The position numbers were made by a program, and so were the translations under genes. Shown here one piece after another: positions 15,284 to 23,989 of a stretch of 48,733 nucleotides of DNA. The stretch lies in NCBI RefSeq assembly GCF_014652135.1, contig NZ_BMYF01000012.1, positions 1 through 48,733 of the forward strand, read 5' to 3'. Position 1 is the first letter of the stretch; the number at the start of each line of letters is the position of its first letter. The DNA is from Mongoliitalea lutea (GTDB taxonomy: Bacteria; Bacteroidota; Bacteroidia; Cytophagales; Cyclobacteriaceae). Under the pieces are notes generated by a model. It saw nothing but the letters and a program-made list of their open reading frames with translations, searched no databases and had not been told where the DNA came from.

Positions 15284-16114
15284 TTAATCTGGTTCTTGAT
15301 AAAATATGTGTTTTCGAACGACTCCACGATCACTCTTCAATCTTTCATAAACTTTGTCAAAGATCTTGTTTATTTCGAGATAAAATTGATACGAGGTATT
15401 TCGATTAGTGCTAAATTCAATTCCACGGCGTTCAGGATCCTTCAATAGGAAGTCGTACAAGTTTTGCTCCAAATACTTTGTTTTCAAAGGCTGATTGTCG
15501 AGCAAAATCTGATCATCTTCGGTTAAAGAAACTGTAATTGTTTTGATGTCTTTAATCACATCAGAACCTAACTCACCAAACACATTCGGAATAGCTGGGG
15601 AAGAAATTTTATAAAACGCGTAAAGACTAGATATCTTTAAAAACTCCAATTCAAAATCTTCTTCTGATAAATTATCTATGATGCGTTGGGCAACAATACG
15701 AGGGGTGATCTCAGCACCAACATTCTCTGAGATAAGGGTGAAAGCTTCGTAATGTTGAATAGTAGCTTGAGAAAGTTCTTGAGGTGTTAACATTTTATAA
15801 TAACACGATAGAAAAACCTCCATATCCACAGAACTCAGTAGCTGAAAAGTAGTGTCCATGGAGAAGGTTAAATCATTTTCATGGACTATTTTCTGAAAAG
15901 CAACTTTGTAAGCAGCTCCTGACTTATCAAATAACAATCCTCTTTCAATAAAATAATCTTCTAGAGCTACTAACTCCTGACGTAATTTGAGGGCTTCTTC
16001 AACGGACAAGTTTGCTTCACAAAAATCAACTCTTTCCTGCGTAAATAGTGAAGGTATCTGCTGCGCCCACAAAGTACCCGATAACAGAAATAAAAAAAAC
16101 AAACTGAATTTCAT
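15284..16114 (-). CDS. Secreted protein with an ExbD-like C-terminus
   Basis: 276 residues with a signal peptide (KFSLFFLFLLSGTLWAQ). The N-terminal part is helical, without known motifs. Roughly the last 90 residues (ITVSLTEDDQILLDNQPLKTKYLEQNLYDFLLKDPERRGIEFSTNRNTSYQFYLEINKIFDKVYERL) resemble the periplasmic domain of ExbD/TolR proteins: strand, 'd-ilLd-qpl', helix, 'dpe-rgIef-tnr-tsYqfyleI'. It lacks the ExbD membrane anchor and no ExbB or TonB gene is nearby, so it would be a free periplasmic relative. This is a pattern-level inference. Confidence 0.6.
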   Translation of the reverse strand: MKFSLFFLFLLSGTLWAQQIPSLFTQERVDFCEANLSVEEALKLRQELVALEDYFIERGLLFDKSGAAYKVAFQKIVHENDLTFSMDTTFQLLSSVDMEVFLSCYYKMLTPQELSQATIQHYEAFTLISENVGAEITPRIVAQRIIDNLSEEDFELEFLKISSLYAFYKISSPAIPNVFGELGSDVIKDIKTITVSLTEDDQILLDNQPLKTKYLEQNLYDFLLKDPERRGIEFSTNRNTSYQFYLEINKIFDKVYERLKSDRGVVRKHIFYQEPD

Positions 16115-16251
16115 ATATGATACATCTGTTACAATCCAGATTTAAAGATAGCCATTTCAAGGAAATATGATCGAACAATCGGTAATTGAGTAGGGTCAAT
16201 AGCCGCTACTAACCAATCGACTGTGCCAAAGGTAAATGCCAATAAATAGAT

Positions 16252-17580
16252 TTACTTATACATGATTGCTTCTGCTGCCTGCAAACCTGTTTCTGCAGCT
16301 CCATGAACGGATTGATGATGCCCGTTAGTATTCATAGCCTCACCAGCGAAGAACAGCCTATTTTCAATCGGTACTGCTGCCAAATTTCTGGCATTGCCCA
16401 TACCAACAGTACTATAAGAATAGGCGCCTCTAATAAAAGGTTGAGTACTCCAATTTTGAACATAGGCTTGAATAAAGTTGGCAGAGGCTTGACCCTGATA
16501 CATGCTATCTAAGTCGACGAGTAACTCCCGCACGATCGCATCATCAGTCCCAAGGTTAGTCAGATATTCTGCTTGCTTTCCCATGACAAAAGCAAAGAGC
16601 ACATGTTCTTGGGTATTTTTGGCAACACTATCATCGATGTATGCAGCACTTATCTTACCACCCAAGATGTATTGCCCATAAAATTTCTTCGAAAACTTAA
16701 GGAAAACCTTCATCCCCGCATCCATGCCAATTTTCTGAAAGGCTCCTACTTTTTCTTGTGGAAGTGGGGGATAAAATTGGATATCCCCTGATTGAAGAAT
16801 TGTAATCGGTACTGTGATGATTACTTTTTGCGCATCAAAGACCTGATTGTCCTTGGTCATCACCCGAATATCTTTACCAGAATAATCAATGGAGGCGACA
16901 GGAGCATTGACTGTGATATTGTCCTTGACTTTGGAGGCAATCTCCTGATCAATAAAATCAAAAAATGTTTCCCGAAATCTATAATCCTGCTCTCCCGAAG
17001 TCCAGGTTTCAAACTCCTTGTTTGTATAATAGACCGAAAGTCTATCGGCTGCTGCTCCGTAATCCCCTGCAATCCCTTCAACAATCTGAGCGTACTTCTG
17101 GCCATATCCCTTCATGCGGGCAAATGCTGCATAGGAAACATCCGGTAATTGTTTCCCTTGAAAAATATCCAAAGACTTCGGCAATTTGGTCAACAATTGA
17201 TCTTTGAACCAATACTGAGGGGACATGGCGTCTTGGACGATTTTGGTCGATGATTTTTTTATCCATTCGCCAATCAAGTTCTTTTTCCCATGCAGCCACT
17301 GTGCTCCCAAATCCAGAGAATAATCTGCAAATCCAGATAATTTAGCTAGGCGACCGCCATAGGTATCTGTTGCCTCGAGCAATTGCACATCGACCCCCTT
17401 AGCTTTCAAAATATATGCAGCATAAAGACCTGCCACCCCTGCACCAATGATTAAAACTTTCTCGTCCATGAATTCATTACGCTTGGCATGCATGGATTGT
17501 TGAGCAAAAACTTCAGGACAAAGCAACCCTGTGCCCAAAGAGACTATTCCCGTTTGAATCAAAAAATCACGTCGCTTCAT
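16252..17580 (-). CDS. Tat-exported FAD-dependent amine oxidase
   Basis: 442 residues. The N-terminus KRRDFLIQTGIVSLGTGLL is a twin-arginine signal. The FAD-binding motif GAGVAGLYAAYILKAKGVDVQLLEATDTYGGR follows at about residue 48, and the C-terminal FAD motif LFFAGEAMNTNGHHQSVHGAAETGLQAAE closes the protein, as in flavin monoamine oxidases. It oxidises a primary or secondary amine (or polyamine) to an aldehyde with release of peroxide, probably in the periplasm. The substrate cannot be read from the sequence. It is 11 bp upstream of nothing in its own direction; the VapC gene ends just before its start. Confidence 0.9.
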   Translation of the reverse strand: MKRRDFLIQTGIVSLGTGLLCPEVFAQQSMHAKRNEFMDEKVLIIGAGVAGLYAAYILKAKGVDVQLLEATDTYGGRLAKLSGFADYSLDLGAQWLHGKKNLIGEWIKKSSTKIVQDAMSPQYWFKDQLLTKLPKSLDIFQGKQLPDVSYAAFARMKGYGQKYAQIVEGIAGDYGAAADRLSVYYTNKEFETWTSGEQDYRFRETFFDFIDQEIASKVKDNITVNAPVASIDYSGKDIRVMTKDNQVFDAQKVIITVPITILQSGDIQFYPPLPQEKVGAFQKIGMDAGMKVFLKFSKKFYGQYILGGKISAAYIDDSVAKNTQEHVLFAFVMGKQAEYLTNLGTDDAIVRELLVDLDSMYQGQASANFIQAYVQNWSTQPFIRGAYSYSTVGMGNARNLAAVPIENRLFFAGEAMNTNGHHQSVHGAAETGLQAAEAIMYK

Positions 17581-17591
17581 GGGAGAACTTT

Positions 17592-18008
17592 TTATTTTAA
17601 GCTACTAAGGTATTCATCTGGACTCATCACTGGTAATTCCGAATCTTTAAAATCCTTACCATTTCTAGTAATGATTACACCAGCTCCTGAATTTAATGCA
17701 CAAAAATACTGTAAGGCATCTTCAAAATCTCTAAAGTTTGAAGTTAGCGCTTTATCAATTACTTGATTTGTCAAATCTGAGGTTTCGGAAATAACCTTAA
17801 ACTTTCTGATTTTTTCTTTAACAATTTCAGAGCCTTCAAATCTTGAAAGAATGTAGAAAACTGTGGAATAAGTTAAAGCTGATACAACTATACAAAGTTC
17901 TTCTTTGTCTGAAAGCGTCGCAATCTGAGCTATAGATTCATAAAACGGTTCACGTTCACCTAATAAATCAATAACTACATTGGTGTCAAGGAATAATTTG
18001 TCCATCAT
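17592..18008 (-). CDS. VapC-type PIN-domain toxin
   Basis: 138 residues. PIN-domain acidic residues are visible: D at LFLDTNVVIDLL, E in an early helix, D in RDFEDALQYFCAL and D near the end in ITRNGKDF. These are metal-dependent RNases. The start ATG overlaps the antitoxin stop by 4 bp; an ATG three bases later is also possible. It forms a toxin-antitoxin operon with the upstream gene. Confidence 0.9.
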   Translation of the reverse strand: MMDKLFLDTNVVIDLLGEREPFYESIAQIATLSDKEELCIVVSALTYSTVFYILSRFEGSEIVKEKIRKFKVISETSDLTNQVIDKALTSNFRDFEDALQYFCALNSGAGVIITRNGKDFKDSELPVMSPDEYLSSLK

Positions 18009-18262
18009 TTGTACTTTTCCTCTAAAAAATCAAGGTGTGCTTTTTTGTAATCATAATCCAAAGGAACCTTTACTCCAGTTCTCAGACTCTTTACAAAGGG
18101 AGAAATCTCTATTTTTTTGCTGGTATCTGAACTGCCTTCAGAAATTAATTTCATCAGATAAGATTCAATCAATCCTGACAAACTCCTGTTTTGTGAAGCG
18201 GCATACTCCTTAGCCTTCTCAATCACATGACTATCCAGTTTCAATGTTAGTTTTTTGTCCAT
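18005..18262 (-). CDS. DUF6364-type antitoxin (VapB role)
   Basis: 85 residues from ATG 18262, chosen over an upstream frame extension because MDKKLTLKLDSHVIEKAKEYAASQNRSLSGLIESYLMKL is the canonical ribbon-helix-helix opening of the family. The C-terminus (SPFVKSLRTGVKVPLDYDYKKAHLDFLEEKYK) is the toxin-binding tail. It should repress its own promoter. A direct-repeat operator candidate lies 16-48 bases upstream. Confidence 0.9.
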   Translation of the reverse strand: MDKKLTLKLDSHVIEKAKEYAASQNRSLSGLIESYLMKLISEGSSDTSKKIEISPFVKSLRTGVKVPLDYDYKKAHLDFLEEKYK

Positions 18263-18277
18263 AGCAATACCTTTACA

Positions 18278-18310
18278 CGTACAAATATAAAAATTTTGGG
18301 CGTACAAATA
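18278..18310 (-). promoter_or_regulatory. VapBC promoter with direct-repeat operator
   Basis: On the minus strand the 10-mer TATTTGTACG occurs twice, at 18301-18310 and 18278-18287, 23 bp apart (about two helical turns). The proximal copy overlaps TATATTTG (18282-18289), a match to the -7 consensus TAnnTTTG, about 20 bases before the antitoxin ATG. A repressor on these repeats would block the promoter. Confidence 0.55.
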
Positions 18311-18500
18311 AAAAAATTGATTTTTGGTATAGTAATAGCCAAATCAAACACCTTTTCTTGAACTCTTAAATTTATTAACGAAGGATGGTCGTTTGCGAGT
18401 AAAAAAGATTTCATTTTCTGATTATCGATATGATTCGGTCATCGGTCAATGACCTGTCAACCAATTTCATGAGGAGGCAAGGCTTCTGTTGACTGTGTTC

Positions 18501-18553
18501 GATTATCCGCAATACGCGGTATATTTTTTACTCTGGGGTAATTGCGGATAATC
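18501..18553. repeat. 13-bp perfect inverted repeat after the pirin gene
   Basis: GATTATCCGCAAT (18501-18513) and its exact complement (18541-18553), 27 bases apart. It starts 6 bases beyond the pirin stop codon. A shorter CCGC/GCGG pairing competes inside it. There is no T run, so it is not a standard terminator. Confidence 0.75.
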
Positions 18554-18558
18554 ATATT

Positions 18559-19443
18559 TCACTTTTTAGGAAAAGAAGGATAAGGTACAAACTCATCCTC
18601 CTCACCTTTAATCTTTTCAAATTTCTGATCTATCCATTTTTGTCTGGCTTCAGCAATTAAGGCTTTATCGGATGCTACAAAATTCCAATCAATGAATCGT
18701 TGTTCTGGAAGTGGTTCACCTCCAAAAATGTAAATAATACTATCAGCCTGTATGGTAAACTCACAAAGGGTACTATCCTTGGTCACCAACATTTGCTTGG
18801 GTCCGTATTCATTACCATCGCTTTCCACGCCTCCATCCAAAATGTATAAACCCGACTCACCGTACAAATGCTCTCCAATTGTTACTTGCTGATGGGAAGA
18901 ACTCTTAATTTCCAGCATATACAACTTGCTATATACAGGTACAGGAGACTTGCGGTCAAATGCTTCTCCTGCCACTAATCTAAATTGGATACCATCCTGT
19001 TCCCAAGCGGGTATTTCCTCCGCAGTTACATGAAAAAATTCAGGATCCATTTGCTCCAAGTGCTTGGGCAGCGCAACCCAAATCTGCAATCCATGCATCA
19101 AAAGCTCAGAATTGCGTAGGTGTTCGGGTGTTCGCTCACTGTGCACGATGCCTTTTCCTGCCGTCATCCAATTGACCGCACCGGGATTGATATCGACTTC
19201 ATTTCCCAACGTATCCCGATGGGTGATGCTTCCTTCAAACAAAAAGGTGAGTGTGGATAAGCCTATATGGGGATGTGGGAGAATATCAAAATTGCTTCGC
19301 TCATTCAACTTGACCGGTCCCATATGATCAATATAGATAAATGGTCCTACCATTCGTTTTTGGCGAAAAGGAAGCAGCCTTCCCACCAGAAATTTTCCGA
19401 TATCAGCTGCGCGTTCTTCTATGATTAAATCGATGTTTGACAT
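18559..19443 (-). CDS. Pirin family protein
   Basis: 294 residues, two cupin domains. The metal-site motifs of pirins are present: PHPHIGLSTLTFLFEGSITHRDTLGNE and GKGIVHSER. YIDHMGPV near residue 40 is typical. Characterised pirins have quercetin dioxygenase or iron-dependent regulatory activity; the specific role here is unknown. It stands alone on the minus strand. Confidence 0.92.
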   Translation of the reverse strand: MSNIDLIIEERAADIGKFLVGRLLPFRQKRMVGPFIYIDHMGPVKLNERSNFDILPHPHIGLSTLTFLFEGSITHRDTLGNEVDINPGAVNWMTAGKGIVHSERTPEHLRNSELLMHGLQIWVALPKHLEQMDPEFFHVTAEEIPAWEQDGIQFRLVAGEAFDRKSPVPVYSKLYMLEIKSSSHQQVTIGEHLYGESGLYILDGGVESDGNEYGPKQMLVTKDSTLCEFTIQADSIIYIFGGEPLPEQRFIDWNFVASDKALIAEARQKWIDQKFEKIKGEEDEFVPYPSFPKK

Positions 19444-19695
19444 GTCTTGGATAAGTTAGTGGTGAATAGTTCTTTATTTCAAGCGTTTGATTATAAATCC
19501 ATTTTCTAATTCATTGTTTAGGTAAACTATTAAAAGGCACATTTATCTTTGACCAACAAATCTTAGCTGTAATTAAAATACATGTCCGTAAAGAAAACTT
19601 CCTTATCACCTTCCTTACCTTCCATTTGGTTGATTTGTTATAAAGGCTTGAAATGACCTTTATTTCACCAAGCAAACTGATCACCCGTGCCCAAG

Positions 19696-20505
19696 TTATT
19701 TTTCTCTAACCATATATAGACCATAATCCATATTGGTAAAAGACCGATCTTGATATATCAAGACCACTTCCTTGCCATTGGTAAACTCCTTTGGAATATT
19801 ATAATAGTCGATCAGAACTTTGTATTGAGGCGTATCTGAAGTTATTCCATCCATTTGTCCGTCAGCTTTAAATATAAACTCACCCTTACATAGTTGGATT
19901 TTCATAAAAGCATTGCCAAACCACCACCAATAGCTCCCGTGGCCTGCTGTAGGGCTACCTATATTTGCCAATGGATTATGCCTAGACCAATTGTAGCGCT
20001 CTTTGGCAAAATAGACCACATAGATAGCTGCCTTTTGGTCATCAAAGCGGTAATACTTTTGCGAATTATCGACCATAATCCATGAGTGATGATTGCCATG
20101 AGGCATCTCTTCTTCTCCTAAGTCTTCTAAGAGTTCTCCGTCAGCATCAAAAAAAATCCATTCGCTGGCAAATTGTAATCCAACTCCGAAAAGAGCTTTC
20201 TCTTTGTTGTAAAATACCCTCGATTGTTGTGTCCAATAGTGTGGTTCATCACTTATTTTTTCTGAGAACCAAGCTTCCTCAGGATATAAAAGTATTCTGC
20301 TTTGCATACCCAAATCTTGATCGGACAATTTGATAAATTCATATCCTGCGATCTCAAAAGTGCGTGTATGATTGATTTCATTAAGATAAGGAAAGTTCCA
20401 TTTTTCCCTCATCGCATTTTGAACTTTATGCTCATTCATTTGGAAAAATAGGAGGCCACCTCCTGCGAAAAATAAAACTAGTAGTGTTACGAGCATTTTT
20501 TTCAT
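19696..20505 (-). CDS. Membrane-anchored or secreted protein of unknown function
   Basis: 269 residues. A hydrophobic N-terminus (MLVTLLVLFFAGGGLLFF) without a clear cleavage site suggests an anchored periplasmic protein. The remainder is rich in aromatic residues (WWWFGNAFMKIQLCKGEFIFKADGQMDGI, HHSWIMVDNSQKYYRFDDQK) and looks beta-rich. I recognise no family. It has a single-gene layout between pirin and a methyltransferase. Confidence 0.65.
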   Translation of the reverse strand: MKKMLVTLLVLFFAGGGLLFFQMNEHKVQNAMREKWNFPYLNEINHTRTFEIAGYEFIKLSDQDLGMQSRILLYPEEAWFSEKISDEPHYWTQQSRVFYNKEKALFGVGLQFASEWIFFDADGELLEDLGEEEMPHGNHHSWIMVDNSQKYYRFDDQKAAIYVVYFAKERYNWSRHNPLANIGSPTAGHGSYWWWFGNAFMKIQLCKGEFIFKADGQMDGITSDTPQYKVLIDYYNIPKEFTNGKEVVLIYQDRSFTNMDYGLYMVREK

Positions 20506-20595
20506 CGTTTAGGAGCTAAGAGACACTTCTTTTTTTATCAATTAAGGTTTCATTTTTGATTTGAAGCAATATCAAACCTGTCAAGTTACAACTCA

Positions 20596-21669
20596 TCATA
20601 AGTTAAGCTTTAATTCCCACAACTCCACGACTTCTTCACCTCGCCAATGTTGATTGCGTTGAGTCTTTTGGGAGGCTTCTTTGACAGATTTTTTCAGACA
20701 TCTTTCCAATTCAAAGCGCCCACCCATCAGTAATTCTTGCTCTATCGGATGCGTATCAGTAACTCCGGTGATTTGGGCTAGATTGGAGAAAATAATCAGC
20801 AAACGACCCTCAGGTAATAAGCGTTGATGAGCTCCTTCAAAAAAGTCTGGGAACAACGCTTCGTTATAATAAATCGCTTCATCAAGTTTGTTGGATTCCT
20901 TAGCCGTTGGAAGCCAAGGTGGATTGAAGACAATCAGTTCTGTTGGCTTGACCCATTTTCCGAATAAATGCCCAAAATCAAGCTCTATTTTCCTAGATAA
21001 CTTCGTGTTGCCCATGAATTCGGTCAGACCAATGATTGCATTGGCATTGATATCTGTCGCAAAAACTTTCTGAAAACCATGCTGCACCATCAGCAAGGAA
21101 AGTATGCCACTGCCAACGCCTACATCGATAGCCGATTTTTTTGGACCTTGGTAACGTTTGAGCCAGTTATCAAATAACGTTACATGCTCAAACCGGGTAG
21201 GAAAATATACCCCGTAATACGGGTGAATTTTATTGCGAAGTCCTGGAATCTGAATACCGTTTTTATACCATTGCCAGGCACTATTTAAACCTTGCACTTG
21301 TGGAAAAGGCAGGAGAAATTCGCTCAATTCGGGATATAATTTAGCCAACCAGCCTATCTCAGGGGCTTTTTTTACTTGTAATTGATGTCCTTTTATGCTG
21401 AGCAAGATACGGTTGGACAGGTTTCTAAATTCCGTGCGATACGCTCGCTGTTCGAGAAATGATTGCTTAGGGTGCTTGTTTTTCAAAAATCCTGATAGCT
21501 CTTTAAGCAAATCCAAGCCATTGCTATAATATTCCTCCACCAATACCTGCTTACCAGAAACCAACGCCTGAATGGTCTCTTGAATGTCAGATTTTCTAGA
21601 AAATGATAGAATATCTCCTTCCACTTGGATGGGTTCAGGTCTATGGGCTTGTAAGAGATTTTGGGACAT
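20596..21669 (-). CDS. Class I methyltransferase with NPPW motif
   Basis: 357 residues. A weakly conserved N-terminal region precedes a class I methyltransferase domain: motif I IDVGVGSGILSLLMVQ, post-I FATDINANAI, and motif IV IVFNPPWLP. The [ND]PP[FYW] motif marks N-methylation of bases in RNA/DNA or of Gln side chains (RsmC, RlmG, PrmC groups). Its length and two-part layout are like RlmG/RsmC-type rRNA methyltransferases, but the target cannot be decided. Confidence 0.8.
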   Translation of the reverse strand: MSQNLLQAHRPEPIQVEGDILSFSRKSDIQETIQALVSGKQVLVEEYYSNGLDLLKELSGFLKNKHPKQSFLEQRAYRTEFRNLSNRILLSIKGHQLQVKKAPEIGWLAKLYPELSEFLLPFPQVQGLNSAWQWYKNGIQIPGLRNKIHPYYGVYFPTRFEHVTLFDNWLKRYQGPKKSAIDVGVGSGILSLLMVQHGFQKVFATDINANAIIGLTEFMGNTKLSRKIELDFGHLFGKWVKPTELIVFNPPWLPTAKESNKLDEAIYYNEALFPDFFEGAHQRLLPEGRLLIIFSNLAQITGVTDTHPIEQELLMGGRFELERCLKKSVKEASQKTQRNQHWRGEEVVELWELKLNL

Positions 21670-21881
21670 TTGGTAAATTTTGCGATCTTTTAGATCGTTA
21701 GCGGCTGTTTACAAGCCTAGAAAAGGACAACAAGGAATCAAATATATTGAAATAATTCGTCAGCGGAAAAAAGCAGAGAAATCGAAGCGTGCAAAAGAAA
21801 TATTCTTTGTAAATATGAGGTAAATGTGAATCATCCCAGAAGAATTGCGAAAGTCAGTTCCAATTATCACACTAAACGCGT

Positions 21882-21908
21882 TTGTGACTAAAATGATTGG
21901 TATTTTTG
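21882..21908 (+). promoter_or_regulatory. Putative promoter of the cupin gene
   Basis: A -33-like TTG at 21882-21884 and TATTTTTG (-7 consensus TAnnTTTG) at 21901-21908 are 16 bases apart, giving a start site near 21913 and a leader of about 30 bases. Confidence 0.45.
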
Positions 21909-21942
21909 CATTCAATGTAAAGGATCTTAAAGAAAAAGGATT

Positions 21943-22437
21943 ATGAGACAAAAAAAAGAGGTTTTTGCCCTTGCTGAAAAATTGATGAAGCAATTAGGCT
22001 TTATTGTTATCAAAGAAGATCGAGACAGGCCTTGGGGTGGTTTTTTGGTTATTGATGAGGCCCAAGCACCGGCATTTGCCCATCAATTTTTTCCTGAGGA
22101 AGATTTCGAGAGCCTAAAAATCTCGAAAAAATTAAGCCCTAAAATACTACTAGTAGCGCCCAATAAACGACTCAGTTGGCAATATCACTTCAGAAGAGCT
22201 GAAATATGGAAATGCATCGATGGAGAAATCGCTGTGGCTACCAGCCTTACTGATGAAGAATCCGAAATCAAACACTTGAAAGAAGGAGACAAAATCAAGT
22301 TGCAACAGGGCGAACGTCATCGGTTGATCGGGAAATCAGATTGGGGAATGGTTGCCGAGATCTGGCAGCATACTGATGCCTCCCATCCTTCGGACGAAAA
22401 TGATATTGTACGTCTTCAAGATGATTTTGGAAGGTAA
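21943..22437 (+). CDS. Cupin, mannose-6-phosphate isomerase type II-like
   Basis: 164 residues. RPWGGFLVID near the N-terminus and the cupin core LSWQYHFRRAEIWKCIDGEIAVATS ... LKEGDKIKLQQGERHRLIGKSDWGMVAEIWQH match type II phosphomannose isomerase cupins. It would interconvert mannose-6-phosphate and fructose-6-phosphate or act on a related sugar phosphate. It lacks the nucleotidyltransferase half seen in bifunctional forms. It is the last ordinary gene before the mobile island. Confidence 0.8.
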   Translation: MRQKKEVFALAEKLMKQLGFIVIKEDRDRPWGGFLVIDEAQAPAFAHQFFPEEDFESLKISKKLSPKILLVAPNKRLSWQYHFRRAEIWKCIDGEIAVATSLTDEESEIKHLKEGDKIKLQQGERHRLIGKSDWGMVAEIWQHTDASHPSDENDIVRLQDDFGR

Positions 22438-22784
22438 AAAAACAATGAAATAAAAGATTTGAAAAGTATGAGGCCATTTATTTAGAGGGTGATTCATTTT
22501 GAACAGCATTTCTTGGAAGGAGCTGGAACTGTACTTATAAGTTTGCATTCTTAACATGGGAACTTGGTCGTCTGCGTCATTACAAAAAACAAAAGGACTA
22601 TCAGAAAATCGAATGAGAAAAGCTATAAATTACACTATAACGGGATTCAGCTTGGAGACGGCGGGCTTTTGGAAACGTTCTCTTCCAGCCTACACCAAAC
22701 TTCTTAAAGATACCAAACATTCTATTTACCTTGAACCGCCCGCTGTCTTCCAAGGTGATGTTAGCGTTTTGTTGTTTATTTCTT
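22438..22784. other. Spacer containing the attC-like palindrome
   Basis: 347 bp. No credible gene; an 83-codon plus-strand reading frame crosses the palindrome and has no motif. The first 190 bases hold nothing recognisable. The rest is the imperfect palindrome described separately. Confidence 0.55.
22636..22766 (-). repeat. attC-like imperfect palindrome behind the KilA-N gene
   Basis: A 15-base arm TTGGAGACGGCGGGC (22652-22666) pairs with 22738-22753 (one mismatch, one bulged base) across about 70 bases. Outside the arms lie CTATAAC (22635-22641) and GTTAGCG (22758-22764), which pair at 5 of 7 positions. This nesting (outer core sites with TAAC/GTTA, inner GC-rich arms, variable middle, about 130 bp, directly after a gene stop codon) is the plan of integron attC sites and of Bacteroidota cassette palindromes. 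The strict RYYYAAC core is not met. Confidence 0.5.
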
Positions 22785-23645
22785 CTAACCTGCATCTAAA
22801 TAGGTAGTCTCAGAAAGCTTTTTTATCGATTTTATGAAATCTTTGCTATCTAGGGTAGCTAATTGCGATTTTGCTATTTTCCTTAGTTGAATAAACCTGT
22901 CTTCCTTGTTCTCTTTTCTCTCAATCAAGATAGCATTCACATTTTCAAGATTTGATAAGACAACCAATTCATTGATGCCTGCAAAATCTCTAATGTTTAA
23001 CCCCTTGTCCGAATGTTCCTTATTCACTTCCCTCCAATCTTTTGCTGTACAACCAAAAAGGGCTACATTTAATAAGTCTGCTTCTTCTGCATAAACCAAC
23101 CACTCCTTATCTTTCAAATAGTTTTTATCAGGAATAATGTGATTTTTGATTGCTTCAGTATGGATGTGATAATTGGTTTTTGTTAAGATTCTTTTCACAT
23201 TCCATTCCAAGTTGTATTGATTTGTCTCAATTTCTTTTAGTCGTTGAAACTCCTTGATAATTAGTAGTTTGAACATGGGACTTATCCATGAGCCAAATTC
23301 AAAAGCTATGTCTTTATGGGCATAAGTTCCCCCATATCTGCCTGACTTTGAAAAAATGCCAATAGCATTAGTCGCTTCAATCCACTTTCTAGGTGTTAAG
23401 TTAAAACTGTTGAGTCCTGCCTGTTTTCTAAAGGTGTCGAATTCGACAGGTTTAAAATCAGGGTTGTGTAAAGTTTCCCAAAGACCAATAAACTCAACTG
23501 TATTTCTGTTGCGCATCCAGTTTCTAATATGGTCTTCACCTTCCTCACCCCTTACCATATCTGTTAGGCAGATGTAATCTTCACTATTCTGTTCAATTAT
23601 GGAAATTGATTTCTTATCTACTTCTATTTTAGATGTTTTGGCCAT
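22785..23645 (-). CDS. KilA-N domain protein
   Basis: 286 residues from ATG 23645 (a longer frame reading lacks support). The N-terminal domain (YICLTDMVRGEEGEDHIRNWMRNRNTVEFIGLWETLHNPDF ... LTPRKWIEATNAIGIFSKSGRYGGTYAHKDIAFEFGSWISPMFKLLIIKEFQRL) is a KilA-N DNA-binding domain of phage/virus origin. The C-terminal half (EEADLLNVALFGCTAKDWREVN ... INELVVLSNLENVNAILIERKENK) is an additional region of the type that follows KilA-N in bacterial genomes. It is not phage-clustered here. Its stop is 20 bases from the attC-like palindrome, which fits a mobile cassette. Confidence 0.88.
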   Translation of the reverse strand: MAKTSKIEVDKKSISIIEQNSEDYICLTDMVRGEEGEDHIRNWMRNRNTVEFIGLWETLHNPDFKPVEFDTFRKQAGLNSFNLTPRKWIEATNAIGIFSKSGRYGGTYAHKDIAFEFGSWISPMFKLLIIKEFQRLKEIETNQYNLEWNVKRILTKTNYHIHTEAIKNHIIPDKNYLKDKEWLVYAEEADLLNVALFGCTAKDWREVNKEHSDKGLNIRDFAGINELVVLSNLENVNAILIERKENKEDRFIQLRKIAKSQLATLDSKDFIKSIKKLSETTYLDAG

Positions 23646-23989
23646 ACAAAAAGTTTTTTCTAAAAATAACAAAATTTTGGATGCTAGGTGGTTTTACAAT
23701 AAACGCAACGTAAAGTGTTTTTGACGCAATTCAACCAAAAAATAACTATTATAATTGGATATATCAAGATTGCGTTAAAAACATAGTTGGACTAAGCCGG
23801 ACTATGGGTATTTATAATCTTTCCTATAGCTTTATATTTCCAAAATATCTTTCACACTGAATGAATAGTTTCTGATTTATCATCTACTGAGTTTGATTCA
23901 TTTTCAATTAGGCATACTTATCCACTTAACAGACTTTCTGCTTTTTTTTCAATACATCCTTTCAAAGAACTTTACCCGCCTAATTCTAT
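23646..23989. other. Spacer upstream of the KilA-N gene
   Basis: About 345 bp, AT-rich, no gene. It holds a 14-base inverted repeat with one mismatch (23717-23730 and 23769-23782, around GACGCAAT/ATTGCGTT) and a CATAGT/ACTATG pair (about 23783-23806). Either could be a regulatory site for the KilA-N gene or an element boundary. Confidence 0.5.

Noticed and set aside
22556-22807. 83-codon plus-strand ORF after the cupin gene
   Set aside because: It spans both arms of the attC-like palindrome and extends into the KilA-N gene from the other strand; no family pattern.
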